Positions 56,701-59,505 of a DNA stretch of 64,000 nt are shown here, piece after piece. The stretch spans positions 62,001 to 126,000 of the forward strand of contig JBCCOS010000007.1 in NCBI GenBank assembly GCA_039025235.1, given 5' to 3'. The translations under genes and the position numbers were made by a program. The notes under the pieces are model-generated. The model saw only the letters and a list, made by a program, of their open reading frames with translations, searched no databases and had not been told where the DNA came from. How positions within the stretch are numbered: the first letter of the stretch is position 1; each line of letters opens with the position of its first letter. This stretch comes from MED-G105 sp039025235 (GTDB taxonomy: Bacteria; Pseudomonadota; Alphaproteobacteria; Caulobacterales; Parvularculaceae).

Positions 56701-57288
56701 GAGGTTTTCTTCAACATTGATCTGACGCCGGGGCGCTTGAGAATCGCCGAGTTCAGTATCAATCAGGTCCAATAGCTCGGCCGTTCGCGGTGGCTCGATC
56801 ACGATTTCGACCGGCACCTCGACAATTTCGACTTGCTTTTGTTCTTTTTCTTCGTCTGAGTTACCCGCCGTTTCATCTTGGGACGTAATATTTACTTCAA
56901 CAATATCGGATGCAACAACATCACCGACGCGAGAGAGTAGCTCTTGTGCTGTTACTTCTAGTGCGTTGAACCAAACAGACTGGTCTTCTTCCAAAACAAG
57001 ACTAAGGGCCGCCTCAAGCAGTATAAGCTCAGACCCGTCCGCAAACCGAATAACGAGATCAACATCGACAACATCGATCGTGACCTCATCCAGATCAAAC
57101 TTAAACACGAGGGTCTTGCCGTCAGCATTGACAGCTTTCTTTTCGCCAGCGTCAGGTTTTTCGACGACAAGGGTATTCTCATCAGTAGGCGCAGTGGAAT
57201 TGCCCGCCTGAGCGGCTGCTTCGGAAACAGCGATGCTGTCGGCTATATTTGCCGATTTTTCCGGATTATCTAACTTTGTCTCACTCAT
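32005..57288 (-). CDS. Giant RTX surface protein (putative type I secreted adhesin)
   Basis: One uninterrupted frame of 25.3 kb encodes about 8,427 residues, near 0.8 MDa by my estimate. The ATG at 57286-57288 (MSETKLDNPEKSAN) is preferred to a TTG 29 codons upstream. The N-terminal ~430 residues are non-RTX: a hydrophobic beta stretch (DVDLVIRFADGSELILLEAAL), a proline/glutamate-rich linker and an immunoglobulin-like part. Then come about 83 modules pairing a beta segment (DYSxSxxxVxVNLxxGxxxG, then GDAxGDTLxxIENLxGS) with RTX nonapeptides (GGxGxDxLx). The C-terminal ~220 residues end in TELAVTIV and resemble an uncleaved type I secretion signal. It lacks a Sec signal. It is expected to use the TolC-, HlyD- and HlyB-like proteins encoded next to it and to fold in extracellular calcium. 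Adhesion is inferred from size and SPI-4-like context. Confidence 0.9.
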   Translation of the reverse strand: MSETKLDNPEKSANIADSIAVSEAAAQAGNSTAPTDENTLVVEKPDAGEKKAVNADGKTLVFKFDLDEVTIDVVDVDLVIRFADGSELILLEAALSLVLEEDQSVWFNALEVTAQELLSRVGDVVASDIVEVNITSQDETAGNSDEEKEQKQVEIVEVPVEIVIEPPRTAELLDLIDTELGDSQAPRRQINVEENLAVAKSNRTADEDQSAAATQTEENDNTGIFDLGISDITIRLLGLTEQSQTANAFGGLLIEGAPSTSPADIDDSFAAQSRSETITGTNAADTIIADSTAIAPSNTTARLFEISVEIPFEGFTPTGATITGLPEGWSVLNAEDSGSGFRVSVDPDNPFLLNAQVRYVVADPNSQPDANGIFSSATLTIQYDVVDAAGNTAITTASTQIVQRIVNSPEDMIATDALTGDQIVVLPINPPGTIIDAGGGDDTILAGIGIDRIDGGSGEDLLSYEISNRAVLVDLQSGQTAGGYAEGDSVTNIEGLAGSAFNDTLLGDAADNLFIGGAGADNLDGRSGNDTASYQGSSEGVLIDLGSGVFVGGDATGDTLSNIENLIGSGLGDTLSGDGQNNRIEGAEGNDILAGAGGADTLSGGAGFDSADYSSSAQSVSVSLDGGVGAGGDAAGDILEGIERLIGTQFDDTLGGNASANDLLGGDGNDLLNGRGGVDTLNGGGGNDTLIGGTGSDQLIGGAGRDTASFADLSTAVNADLTGGLASSGTAETDILSQIEDLIGTDFGDTLKGNSGSNSLQGGAGNDALEGAAGADLLDGGAGIDRADYSTSSAAVSVNLITQSATGGDADGDTLISIEGVGGSNFNDTLIGTAGDNELIGNGGNDEIEGGAGADTIDGGSGTDTIDFTSSSAAVNVNLTFSTGSGGDAEGDVFTNIENIEGTNFNDTLVGNNSVNVLSGLGGDDTLEGAGGADVLLGGAGYDFADYATSASGVFVNLGSGTGAGGAAQGDNLSDIEGLIGSIFNDQLTGDAEDNELFGREGNDSLLGADGDDTLDGGSGNDILSGGGGADSIVGGSGVDTIDYATSALAVNVNLTTQTATGGDANGDTYSSIENVIGSVSDDTIIGSSGGNALSGSGGNDRLAGLQGADTLDGGAGQDVADYSASVGGVTIDLVAGLGANNDAAGDRLFGIEDVEGSNADDIILGNAAANQLFGNDGADSLGGGLSADFLSGGAGNDTLVGGAGADTLDGGADRDAASYAGSNEAVNVNLLTGATSGGDAAGDSLTGSIEDLIGSSQDDTLTGDNDGNLLSGASGDDFLVGEGGNDTLEGGGNADTLEGGAGADFLDGGAGLDAITYENSGVAVSVDLELQVATGGEANGDTFDSIESVIGTSFNDTLIGDTGNNALIGNDGDDSLSGGFGADTLFGGIGSDTADYSRSAIAVNVNMLTGVGTGGDADGDVLSSIENLFGSNLDDTLVGTGAVNTLTGGLGNDFLEGAAGGDSLVGGGGLDTAEYRFSDAAVAIDLAAGTATGGHATGDTLDGIRNLTGSDFGDTLRGDTLENTLSGGSEDDLLSGGGGADVLWGGADDDTLAGGADADTLDGGSGSDTASYVDSGVAVDVNLTTSIGQFGTAAGDTYISIENIEGSDFQDTLTGDGDSNALSGGAEDDTLIGLGGGDVLDGGAGVDLIDYTASSTGIDVNLLTGVGAGGDAQFDTFSNIENVLGSDLSDIIRGNGDDNELTGRQGNDTLFGEGGADTLIGGLNDDSLVGGAGADDMQGGDGIDTVSYAGSDAGVEINLTSNTASGGHADGDSFTSIENATGSSFADTITGSTDDNVLTGGDGGDSIDGGDGADTLFGEGNADTLIGSEGADLLDGGAAFDTVDYSASTVGVNVDLQVGSGFGGLAQGDQLVSIENIVGSDEADTLIGDNNVNNLDGGQGNDLIEGGAGADTIDGGANTDTLSYASSSAAVDVSLDTGAVAGGDAENDVISNIENLTGSSNDDTLEGDAGQNVLSGLAGADFISGLGDNDTLFGGGEADTLLGGAGADSLSGGGGTDTASYTDATTGVDVNLTANTGANSTAAGDTFVSIENIQGSDFNDTLTGDGNANRLDGGQGNDTLIGFGGSDALIGGADIDLVDYSASGGAVNVNLSTGSGSGGDAQGDTYSGIENVLGSDSNDSITGSGSGNTLTGGDGADTLEGLGGADSLVGGVGNDLIEGGAGADTIDGGNNTDTVSYANSVDAVSVNLGTNTFSGGDAAGDSVSNVENVIGSGLNDTLVGDTGPNEILAGAGNDSVAGGDGADTLEGEFGNDTLAGGVGADLLDGGIGTDEADYSASAAGVAVNLSTGLGAGGDAAGDILQEIENLRGSSNNDTLTGDGAANLIIAGDGNDIVEGLAGADTLEGGIGSDTLSYSQSSAAVNVNLGTGIGAGGDAAGDTFSEFEAVTGSGSADTLTGDGDANTLTGGSGDDILAGGGGADSIDGGLNNDTADYSASLVAVNIDLQGGTATGGDATGDTLTSIESLIGSDLNDTLTGDAGENELSGGQGTDLLSGGADADTLEGGDNDDTLSGGAGGDRLDGGADTDTVDYTGSTQGVNVSLTSGTGFGGDATGDQLLNVENLIGTGQDDTLIGDSAENILEGAAGADSLDGAGGGDTITGGANDDTIRGGTGADSLDGGTENDTVSYAGSAAGVDVNLQAGTASGGDAQDDTLSGFENVLGSDQSDTLIGDAGANILDGAAGSDLLEGGVGADTLEGGANSDTATYVSSAAAVNVNLTSGFTDGGDATGDVLNDIENLIGSTGNDTLTGDLGANRLEGGGGADTLSGAAENDALFGGGEDDRLIGGEGADTLTGGTGNDTADYQLSLLAVDVNLTTGTGAGGDAAGDVLSEIENILGSSFADTLTGNGGENTLEGGAGNDLLAGGADGDLLDGGGDFDTADYSASGTAVTVDLDAGTATGGDATDDTLTAIEGVIGSSGNDLLIGDAGVNELDGGAGNDTLRGLASADTLRGGGDTDTADYTGSNAGVNVDLQTGTGVGGHAQGDQLFSIENLIGSSNNDTLTGDGGANVLDGADGEDLLEGFADDDTLSGGAGLDTLVGGAGADSLDGGSENDTASYVGSAAGVNVDLGAGTATGGDAAGDTLTSIENLLGSAQSDTLAGDGSANRIDGADGADTLVGAGGNDTLDGGAQSDTADFSGAGAAVSVNLGAGTATGTATGTDQLIDIENAIGSGNNDTLIGDTGGNRLAGGAGADTISGGDGLDVLEGDGGEDTLSGGAGADILLGGTEDDTLIGGADGDSLDGGAGNDTADYQLSLAGVTVDLAGGPGAGGDAAGDTLTNVENLIGSNAADSLSGNGAANILSGAGGNDTLQGRGGADTLDGGADFDYVDYRGSGGAVSINLDTGAASGGDAAGDSLSAIEGVFGSSGADLIIGNGAVNDLRGEGGNDTIRGGAGADSIRGGADTDTADYTGSNAGVDIDLGLGTGSGGHAQGDQLFDIESVLGSANNDTLTGDGGANVLTGAAGSDTLEGMAENDTLVGGDNADLLVGGQGADRLDGGADNDTASYAGSGSAVNVNLTTGAATGGDAQGDTLVSVENLIGSGEADTLIGSASENVLTGGEGADTLAGLGGNDTLQGGNASDTVDYSASSASVIINLAAGNATGTDVGTDSLSSIENAIGSNSDDTITGNTDANNIEGGDGADDITGGDGLDTLSGGAGSDLLSGGVGADTLLGGTEDDTLIGGTGADSLDGGANDDTADYSSSSGGVTVDLDGGPGAGGDAQGDTLTNIENLIGSNAADSLSGDSGDNDLTGGAGNDTLEGGAGADLLDGGLEDDIVDYSASATGVTVDLSTQTASGGDADGDTLISIEGVIASSGNDFLIGDSNPNELDGGAGNDTLRGLAGADTLIGGADTDTADYTGSNAAVNVDLSTGTGAGGHAQGDSLTEIENLTGSAESDTLTGDGNSNVLTGAEGNDILSGLASADTLLGGDGFDTLSGGAGADSIVGGGDDDTATYAGSTVGVTVNLDANTAADGDAAGDTLVGIENLIGSDGADALTGDVGSNVLTGGDGNDTLAGLGGDDTLIGGANDDTADYSASAADISVNLNTGSASGADIGTDSLDSIENATTGSGADTILGDANDNIFDGQAGNDSLVGFGGSDTLIGGQNNDTLIGGEQADSLDGGDDEDTADYSASSAAVTIDLISGAGTGGDAAGDTLVAIENLIGSANDDSLLGDNAAAGNDIFGGAGADTLDGRSGDDSLSGGGADDILIGGAGADTLRGGAGINTADYSSSGAGVTVNLTTGSGADGDAAGDVLSDIDNLIGSSSNDSLIGDGSANILDGGAGNDTLIGLAGADSLVGGADQDLVDYSASSSAVEVRLDTERGVGGDASGDTLIGIEDVIGSDGNDTIVGAGGDNILTGGDGSDIVRGLEGQDDIDGGLGDDTLEGGVGADTLEGGDNNDTASYAGSLAGVNVNLATNVNTGGDAAGDDLRNIENLLGSDNADTLTADGASNVIDGGIGADVLDGAGNDDTLLGDAGADTLIGGAGSDSLSGGSEIDTADYEASAGAVSVFLDTGLGIGGDADGDTLTGVENVIGSDGGDDQLRGDALANVLTGLAGEDTLIGLAGADVLIGGDENDVLIGGADGDILQGGAGDDTADYTTSIDGVVANLANDALNSGGDAAGDDFFDIENLRGSGNSDQLTGDTNENTLEGGGGDDTLIGGAGADSLDGGANIDRADYSDSADAVTISLEAGTASGGDAAGDTLTNIEVLVGSNNADALTGDDENNGLFGGIGNDTLIGLGGGDTLDGGADIDVIDYSASAAPVDINLLTGVGIGGDAAFDTISNVENVLGSAGDDTIRGSNDQNVITGGDGNDSLLGEGDADTLLGGANNDTLNGGAGADSISGEAGTDWVTYQTSASGVSINLDTNTHSGGDAVGDTLAGIENIQGSENTDTLIGDTLGNELDGLNGDDLLAGLGGADTIEGGTGNDTVTYAASGSGVNAQLTTGNLGVGGDAAGDRLSGVENLIGSDFNDTLVGDGAANSLAGGLLDDLLSGGGGPDTLDGGTGDDTASYLSAVAGVAADLEAGVGTAGDAAGDEFISIETIDGSNLDDTLNAANTGSTLLGNAGDDVLTGGTGADSLAGGNNRDTLIGGLGADTLIGGAGTDDIADYSVSNTGVSVNLATNVNTGGHAAGDSLSGVENVQGSNFSDTIVGDGASNTLFGGDLDDTLEGAGGVDSIVGGAGNDTASYAGSTQGVTVNLLTGANSGGDAVNDILVEIENLFGSTLGDNLTGDNNANTLSGSDGDDTLEGLGGADAFDGGDGTDTVSYANAGEGVTLSLATGVGTDGDANGDTFTDIESVIGSDFDDDIAAAAAGSQIDAEDGEDTLRGDDGADTLDGGAGNDSLLGGEGADFIDGDDDNDTIDGGIGIDTIIGGAGDDLILGSADADTVDGDTGFDTVDYSASTGAVVINLSTNVNTGGDAADDTLTNVEAIIGTDLADQITGDAQNNSLVGGLENDTLIGGAGGDTLDGGVDIDTADYSASLFGVNVSLLLGGGGAGDAAGDVLSNIENVIGTTQNDTIAGDNEDNLIEADGGDDVLTGFGGADTLDGAAGTDTASYLGAGTGVVANLANTAGNTNDAAGDVYIEIENLQGTDQNDTLTGNADNNEIDGEDGADSLEGGSGADTLRGGDNNDTLAGGLDADSLFGGSGDDAADYTGSNAAVNANLGGSVSSGGHAAGDILQSIEVLIGSNFNDTLTGTLADETLFGGQGDDRNLDGGGGADSIDGGEGTDRVVFNTSNQSVVVDLSLGTGTVGDALGDVYLSVEDVLGSLVGDTLIGSDGINNLAGFDGDDSIDGADGDDVLSGGRGSDTIEGSEGADSITGGDGNDSILGGIGNDTILGGNNNDTIFGGEGADSIEGNGGANVLNGELGNDTLIGGNNNETLSGGAGADSINGGAGFDLIDFSDQSVGVVIDFENGTGQGGDAEGDTYANIERVIGTNQEDTLIGSNGQNTLQGGNSDDFLRGRGGADRLDGGAGTDTASYAGSGGGVTVNLQTGTGSNSDAAGDVLVSIENVIGSSNNDTLIGDTLSNELSGGDGNDTLDGGTGAAGDALAGGIGVDFVDYSNSGSGVTIDLSAGTATGGDAANDTLTEIEGVLGSEFADSVTGDDENNEFVGDIGNDTLVGGLGADTLDGGDDNDSLSGGDNDDRLIGGVGDDTLLGGAGDDSLEGGSDDDLLDGGADNDTLRGGIGQDTLIGGLGDDSLDGGNSDDVFIGGAGNDRLDGGAGDDTADYSALTTGVNISLGGGTVTGGAAGDTLIAIENIIGTDQSDTIGGDTANNDIDARGGDDTLFGDVGADTLDGGAGTDSVSYIGSATGVTVFLDGRVSADGDAAGDVLSNIETVIGSNQADALTGTVGNQSLSGGLGEDTLVGGSGADTLDGGGDRDTVDYSDATSSVTVNLLTGGTDGFAAGDSYISIENIIGSDLSDSLVGDGNDNLIDGGLLADTLRGGVGADTLLGNDGDDVIFSDAGADSIDGGAGDDTADYSGSAVGVTVYLDGTAGVDGDAAGDVLSSIETLIGSNQNDSLIGAAASETFVGGGAGDTVRGGLGDDTFIGGADGDLFDGEGDTDTVDYSASSSGVTITIGGGAGSGGDAAGDTLTAVEVVIGSADDDFLGGDANDNTLEGGVGVDTLEGGAGADVLDGGSGTDTASYAGSSGAVTINLSTDIASGGDATGDDLNSIENIIGSGGADNLTGDSGANQLDGGAGSDTLTGGGGADTLLGGTQADTLIGGAAGDSLVGGDGTDLADYSASGGGVDVNLSTGSGSGGDAADDTLASIENVLGSGAADTLTGDGGANILTGGASGDRLFGGGDSDTLEGEDGDDTLSGGAGADSLVGGNNNDTADYSLATAAVAVSLLTTLGTVGDAAGDTLSGIENLTGSDNNDTLEGDGNNNILTGGAGADDLDGGTGSDTLFGQAGNDTITSSVGADNIDGGIDTDTVDYSSSAAAIDVDLTNTGAQSGGEAAGDILTSIENIIGTGGDDTIVGDAAANTLSGGAGADSIDGGANADSLDGGAGNDTLIGGSGADTLVGGTEDDLLIGGAGADDLQGGSGTDTASYAGSAAVTINLGTGVNTGDAAGDTFASIEQLVGSGNGDSITLGGGIDYVDGGQGNDRIVGTAIAETLIGGDNADTLDGGGSGDSLDGGAGIDTADYSSASSSVVASLQTGGTGGDASGDSYTDIENLTGSSNADTLSGDGSSNVISGAGGADRLDGGGGTDTVEGGAGNDTLTSGASADRLDGGTDIDTIDYSGSGDAVNVNLGSGVGAGGDAAGDTFIDIENVVGTTGADTIVGSSASNVLTGGDDADDISGGANADTLFGEDGADTLDGGTGADSLIGGLQNDRLIGDAGNDTLEGGDGDDTLIGGAGSDEIDGGNNTDTVDYSTSSGGVTVTIGGGAGSGGDAAGDILSNVEAIIGSSTGANALTGDGGSNTLTGGTANDTLSGAGGADTLDGAGGDDTLIGGTGGDSLIGGADIDTVDYTGSAAVTIDLTNLGAQSGGEAAGDTLVGIENVIGTANNDMLTGDGIANELTGAGGGDTLVGAGGNDTLVGGAGTDRLQGGADADRLDGGTDSDTLEGGSGSDTLIGGTEDDLLIGGAGADEHQGGAGTDTASYAGSGAITINTGTGVGTGDASGDTFTEVEQVIATSNSDAVTLGGGVTYVDGGDSADTLVGSGVAETLLGGAGADEISAGGGSDSLVGGDGADTLVGGAGADTIDGGANTDVVDYSGASSSVAVDLINGGTLGDAAGDEFNAIENVIGSSDNDTLIGDGGGNRLEGGGGADQLDGGAGTDSLFGDAGNDTLVSGTTADRLDGGADIDTVDYAASSGAVTINLASGAGTSGDALNDTLVSIENIIGTTLGDNITGSTAEETLQGGGGGDTLLGAGGNDRLVGDAGADSLDGGADNDTLIGGSENDTLIGDAGADSLVGDGGDDLFIGGSGADTLEGGSGTDTATYAGGAAITINVASGSYAGAAAGDSFDSIERVIGSSNDDAITLGGGLVYADGGDGADTLTGAATADSLTGGAGQDVLSGGGGSDTIDGGAENDTISGGSGGDDLSGGGGTDLLDYSASSSDLDVNLDTGTASDGTGTDTLSLFENVTGGSGNDLLTGDSNGNILSGGVGNDTLNGGGGNDTLFGGSGNNTFDGGAGSDAFHISDVSSGGVNTFNDTGVSGTDQVILSSSADGTFELQSNFSSATGVEEIDGSSAAGNVLQTAGGVANFNFSGVTLTNIDTIRGGASGDNITGSSGSDYIEGLGGNDTLDGGAGGGDTLVGGAGDDTFIIDDGAINYSSASIEGGGNSDTVVLDSSSLVTVDEVGLFDVLTDIETIDFTDTDVNADVDINEAMIDSVTDSGNRLEILINSSGDGINVDLSDIDTVISGGGTTTYTYNDGTELAVTIV
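32765..55985 (-). repeat. RTX array of about 83 modules
   Basis: The array covers about 7,740 codons. I counted one 'GDxx...IEN/IEG-x(2,3)-GS' landmark per module and reached 83, with an average module near 93 residues. The shortest are about 79 residues and others gain nine-residue steps (extra nonapeptides). Each module should form a calcium beta-roll plus a capping strand pair. At DNA level the units are diverged, which argues against very recent tandem duplication in most of the array. Confidence 0.85.
44600..49950 (-). repeat. Higher-order repeat: five-module super-unit, about four copies
   Basis: Within the array the order of module types repeats every five modules, about every 1.35 kb. 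Diagnostic modules are the one with GPGAGG before GDAAGDTLTN (near 47.42 and 46.07 kb, related ones near 48.80 and 44.78 kb), the one with GGHAQGD, and the one with ATGT-x-GTD in place of GGDAAGD. Their order is kept in each copy, showing block duplication of five modules. Confidence 0.7.
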
Positions 57289-57498
57289 CACCAGGTACTC
57301 AGCAACAGTCCTCACATCAACGAATAGAAACGCGCGACAACGTTTTGTAAGGCTAAATTTATGGAACCTCTTCAAGGGGCCGTGGGCTCTTAGAACTCAG
57401 AATTTATAGCACTCAATTGTAAATTTTTGGATGAATGAGACGTTTCCACATTTTGGTAACGTTCGGCTTACGGTACAAATCGAAAGCGAGGGAAAAAA

Positions 57499-57513
57499 TT
57501 AACGAAAGCGTAA
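57499..57513. promoter_or_regulatory. CtrA-like box upstream of the giant RTX gene (one mismatch)
   Basis: TTAACGAAAGCGTAA is TTAA-N7-TTAA with one mismatch, about 210 bases upstream of the giant gene's start. A second one-mismatch site (TTTA-N7-TTAA) lies at 57526-57540, overlapping the end of the TolC-like gene. Together with the exact boxes at 29675 and 29727 it suggests common control, but each alone is weak. Confidence 0.4.
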
Positions 57514-57536
57514 GACATTAAACCGTTTACGGAGGG

Positions 57537-59405
57537 TTAACCATTGGGCTCAGCGACCGTTGGAAATTGTAATTGATCAGCAAGCGTTGGGGTTAACGTA
57601 TTCTGGAAACGCATGCTCGCAAAGGATGCGGATAGGTTTTCAAACCGATTGGCAATGCTTTCCTCGCGTGCCTCCGCCAAGTCGGCCTGTGCATCGAGTA
57701 ATTCTAGCAACGTACGACGACCGGCTTCAAATTGCTTAAAATAGAGATCGACAACCCTGGTGCTTGACTCAACTTGCTCGTCAAAGATGGATTTCTTGTC
57801 GTCCGTGGTACGCAATACGCTGATAATATTGCGTGCTTCCTGCTTTAATTCATTCCGAAGTTTAATAATTCTCTGTTCATTTTCAGATTTCCGGGCGCGC
57901 AATTGGCCGGTGCGGGCGCGCGCTGCGCCACCATCATAGAGGTTCCACCGCGCAGAAAGCAACGCCCGACCTTCGGTGGTGTAGTCGGTATTCCCCAGAA
58001 CATTGTCTTGATACCGACCGGTTAACTCAATGTTTACCTCAGGCAAAAGAGCACGATTAGCGGCTTTAATTTGATGAGTCAGTGAGTTTCCGTCGCGGAC
58101 AAAAGACTGGACAGCAAAATGAGAGGCAATAATGCTATCAATAGTGTCTCTGTTCAGTCGTTCAGCGCTCGATATATCAACCGTAGGCTCTACCAATTTT
58201 CCAGGTTCTAGCCCCGTAATCGCACGGAAATCGCCAATCACCTGTTCTAGTCTGTTTTCGAAATCGATCGCCGTTGTTCTTGCTCGGTCAAGTCGTGTGG
58301 TTGCCCGTTTTAATTCGGCTTCGGACGTGTTTCCACCCTTGTAACTCAGCTCTACAAGATTGACGATCGCCACATGCTCTTCAACATTTTGCACGGCATT
58401 TTCTAGAAGTTCACTCGTCGCAAGCAGGTCTAAATAGACAGACGTTGCTCTGAAAACCGTATCTTCCACAGAGTCATAATACGCGAGCTCGCGGGATTGA
58501 TTTAAGGCCTTTGCGCGCTTTAATAGCTGCGACGAGCGTCCAAAGTCATATAGTCTTTGTACTAATCGAATTGATGCCTCCCGTCGATTCTGATTGTAAG
58601 TGCCAACACCGCTCTCGGAATAAACGCTTTCGAGGCCCGAGCGTCCTAACAATTCCACATTTGGCCGGAATGGCGCACGCGCGCCTTCAACAGCAAACCG
58701 ACTATCTTCTGTCTGCCATCTTGCGATACCGATATCGGGATTATTCTTAAGTGTATAAATGACGACATCACGGAGTGTCAGCGTTTCATCGTCAGTGTCT
58801 GGTGGGTCAAAGAACAAATCGGTGGCCGCAACTTGCGGCTGCGTTGTCTTTACTTCCTTGCGGTTTAGGGCTGTGTCATATTGCTCTTCATTTCCATCAG
58901 TGAGTTTAGACTGCTTACGGACCGAGGCTTCGTCAACAAAGCTGGCGTAAACATTTTCTGGCGCTGTTCCCCGCGGATCATCGTCTAAAACCGACCGCGT
59001 ATCCCAAATTGAGGACAAAGACAGATCATTGAATGCTGATGCAGTCGCACCAAGAGAAACAAGATTTATCCTTGTCGCACCTTGGGCATCACGCGATGGC
59101 GTTTTAAGCGTTGGCGTTTGCACCTCGTTGGGAATTTCATCGAGACCCACAAGGGCGTTTGACGGATCATCAAGTATAAGGCGATTATTTGATGGGAATA
59201 AAACACTAACGAGTTTTAGCGTTTCAAAGGGATCAAACTTGTCATCTGCTAATGCAAGCGGCGGCACAATGACAACAAACGCAGCCGTCAGTAGGAGCCC
59301 TATCAATTGTGCATAGGACAATGAGTGGCGACCGAAGGATACCACTTTTACAGGGCCAGTAGGGGCAAGATTTTGGCTAGGACAGAGCACCAATTTCTTC
59401 GGCAA
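57537..59405 (-). CDS. TolC-family outer-membrane efflux/secretion protein with long N-terminal extension
   Basis: This 622-residue protein begins, by the longest frame, at a TTG; no ATG precedes the hydrophobic signal (YAQLIGLLLTAAFVVIVPPLALA, about 31-53), so a GTG or TTG start is likely and its exact place is open. After the signal come about 150 polar residues with no recognisable domain, and then the TolC repeats (first around 208, LRDVVIYTLKNNPDIGIARW; second around 410). Conserved features include RLVQRLYDFGRSSQ and SARWNLYDGGAARARTGQ. It is the outer-membrane exit duct of the type I system, the counterpart of SiiC. It lies 100 bases downstream of the HlyD-like gene and upstream of the giant RTX gene, all on one strand. 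Confidence 0.88.
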   Translation of the reverse strand: MPKKLVLCPSQNLAPTGPVKVVSFGRHSLSYAQLIGLLLTAAFVVIVPPLALADDKFDPFETLKLVSVLFPSNNRLILDDPSNALVGLDEIPNEVQTPTLKTPSRDAQGATRINLVSLGATASAFNDLSLSSIWDTRSVLDDDPRGTAPENVYASFVDEASVRKQSKLTDGNEEQYDTALNRKEVKTTQPQVAATDLFFDPPDTDDETLTLRDVVIYTLKNNPDIGIARWQTEDSRFAVEGARAPFRPNVELLGRSGLESVYSESGVGTYNQNRREASIRLVQRLYDFGRSSQLLKRAKALNQSRELAYYDSVEDTVFRATSVYLDLLATSELLENAVQNVEEHVAIVNLVELSYKGGNTSEAELKRATTRLDRARTTAIDFENRLEQVIGDFRAITGLEPGKLVEPTVDISSAERLNRDTIDSIIASHFAVQSFVRDGNSLTHQIKAANRALLPEVNIELTGRYQDNVLGNTDYTTEGRALLSARWNLYDGGAARARTGQLRARKSENEQRIIKLRNELKQEARNIISVLRTTDDKKSIFDEQVESSTRVVDLYFKQFEAGRRTLLELLDAQADLAEAREESIANRFENLSASFASMRFQNTLTPTLADQLQFPTVAEPNG

Positions 59406-59441
59406 ATTCTTTCAATTCAAGAAAGTATACGCCATTATTGG

Positions 59442-59456
59442 TTAAGGTCTTATTAG
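59442..59456. promoter_or_regulatory. CtrA-like box upstream of the TolC-like gene (one mismatch)
   Basis: TTAAGGTCTTATTAG is TTAA-N7-TTAA except for the last base, 37 bases before the annotated TolC-like start. Its meaning rests on the other boxes in the same locus. Confidence 0.35.
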
Positions 59457-59505
59457 TTATAGTACTGATGAGTTCGAAAAGATGTAGGAAAGTATTTACA
59501 GTTTG

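Noticed and set aside
56600..57288. LapG-type di-alanine cleavage site in the N-terminus of the giant protein (EAAAQAG, SAAATQT)
   Set aside because: Short alanine runs are frequent, the surrounding retention-module pattern is not recognisable, and no LapD/LapG gene is in the window.
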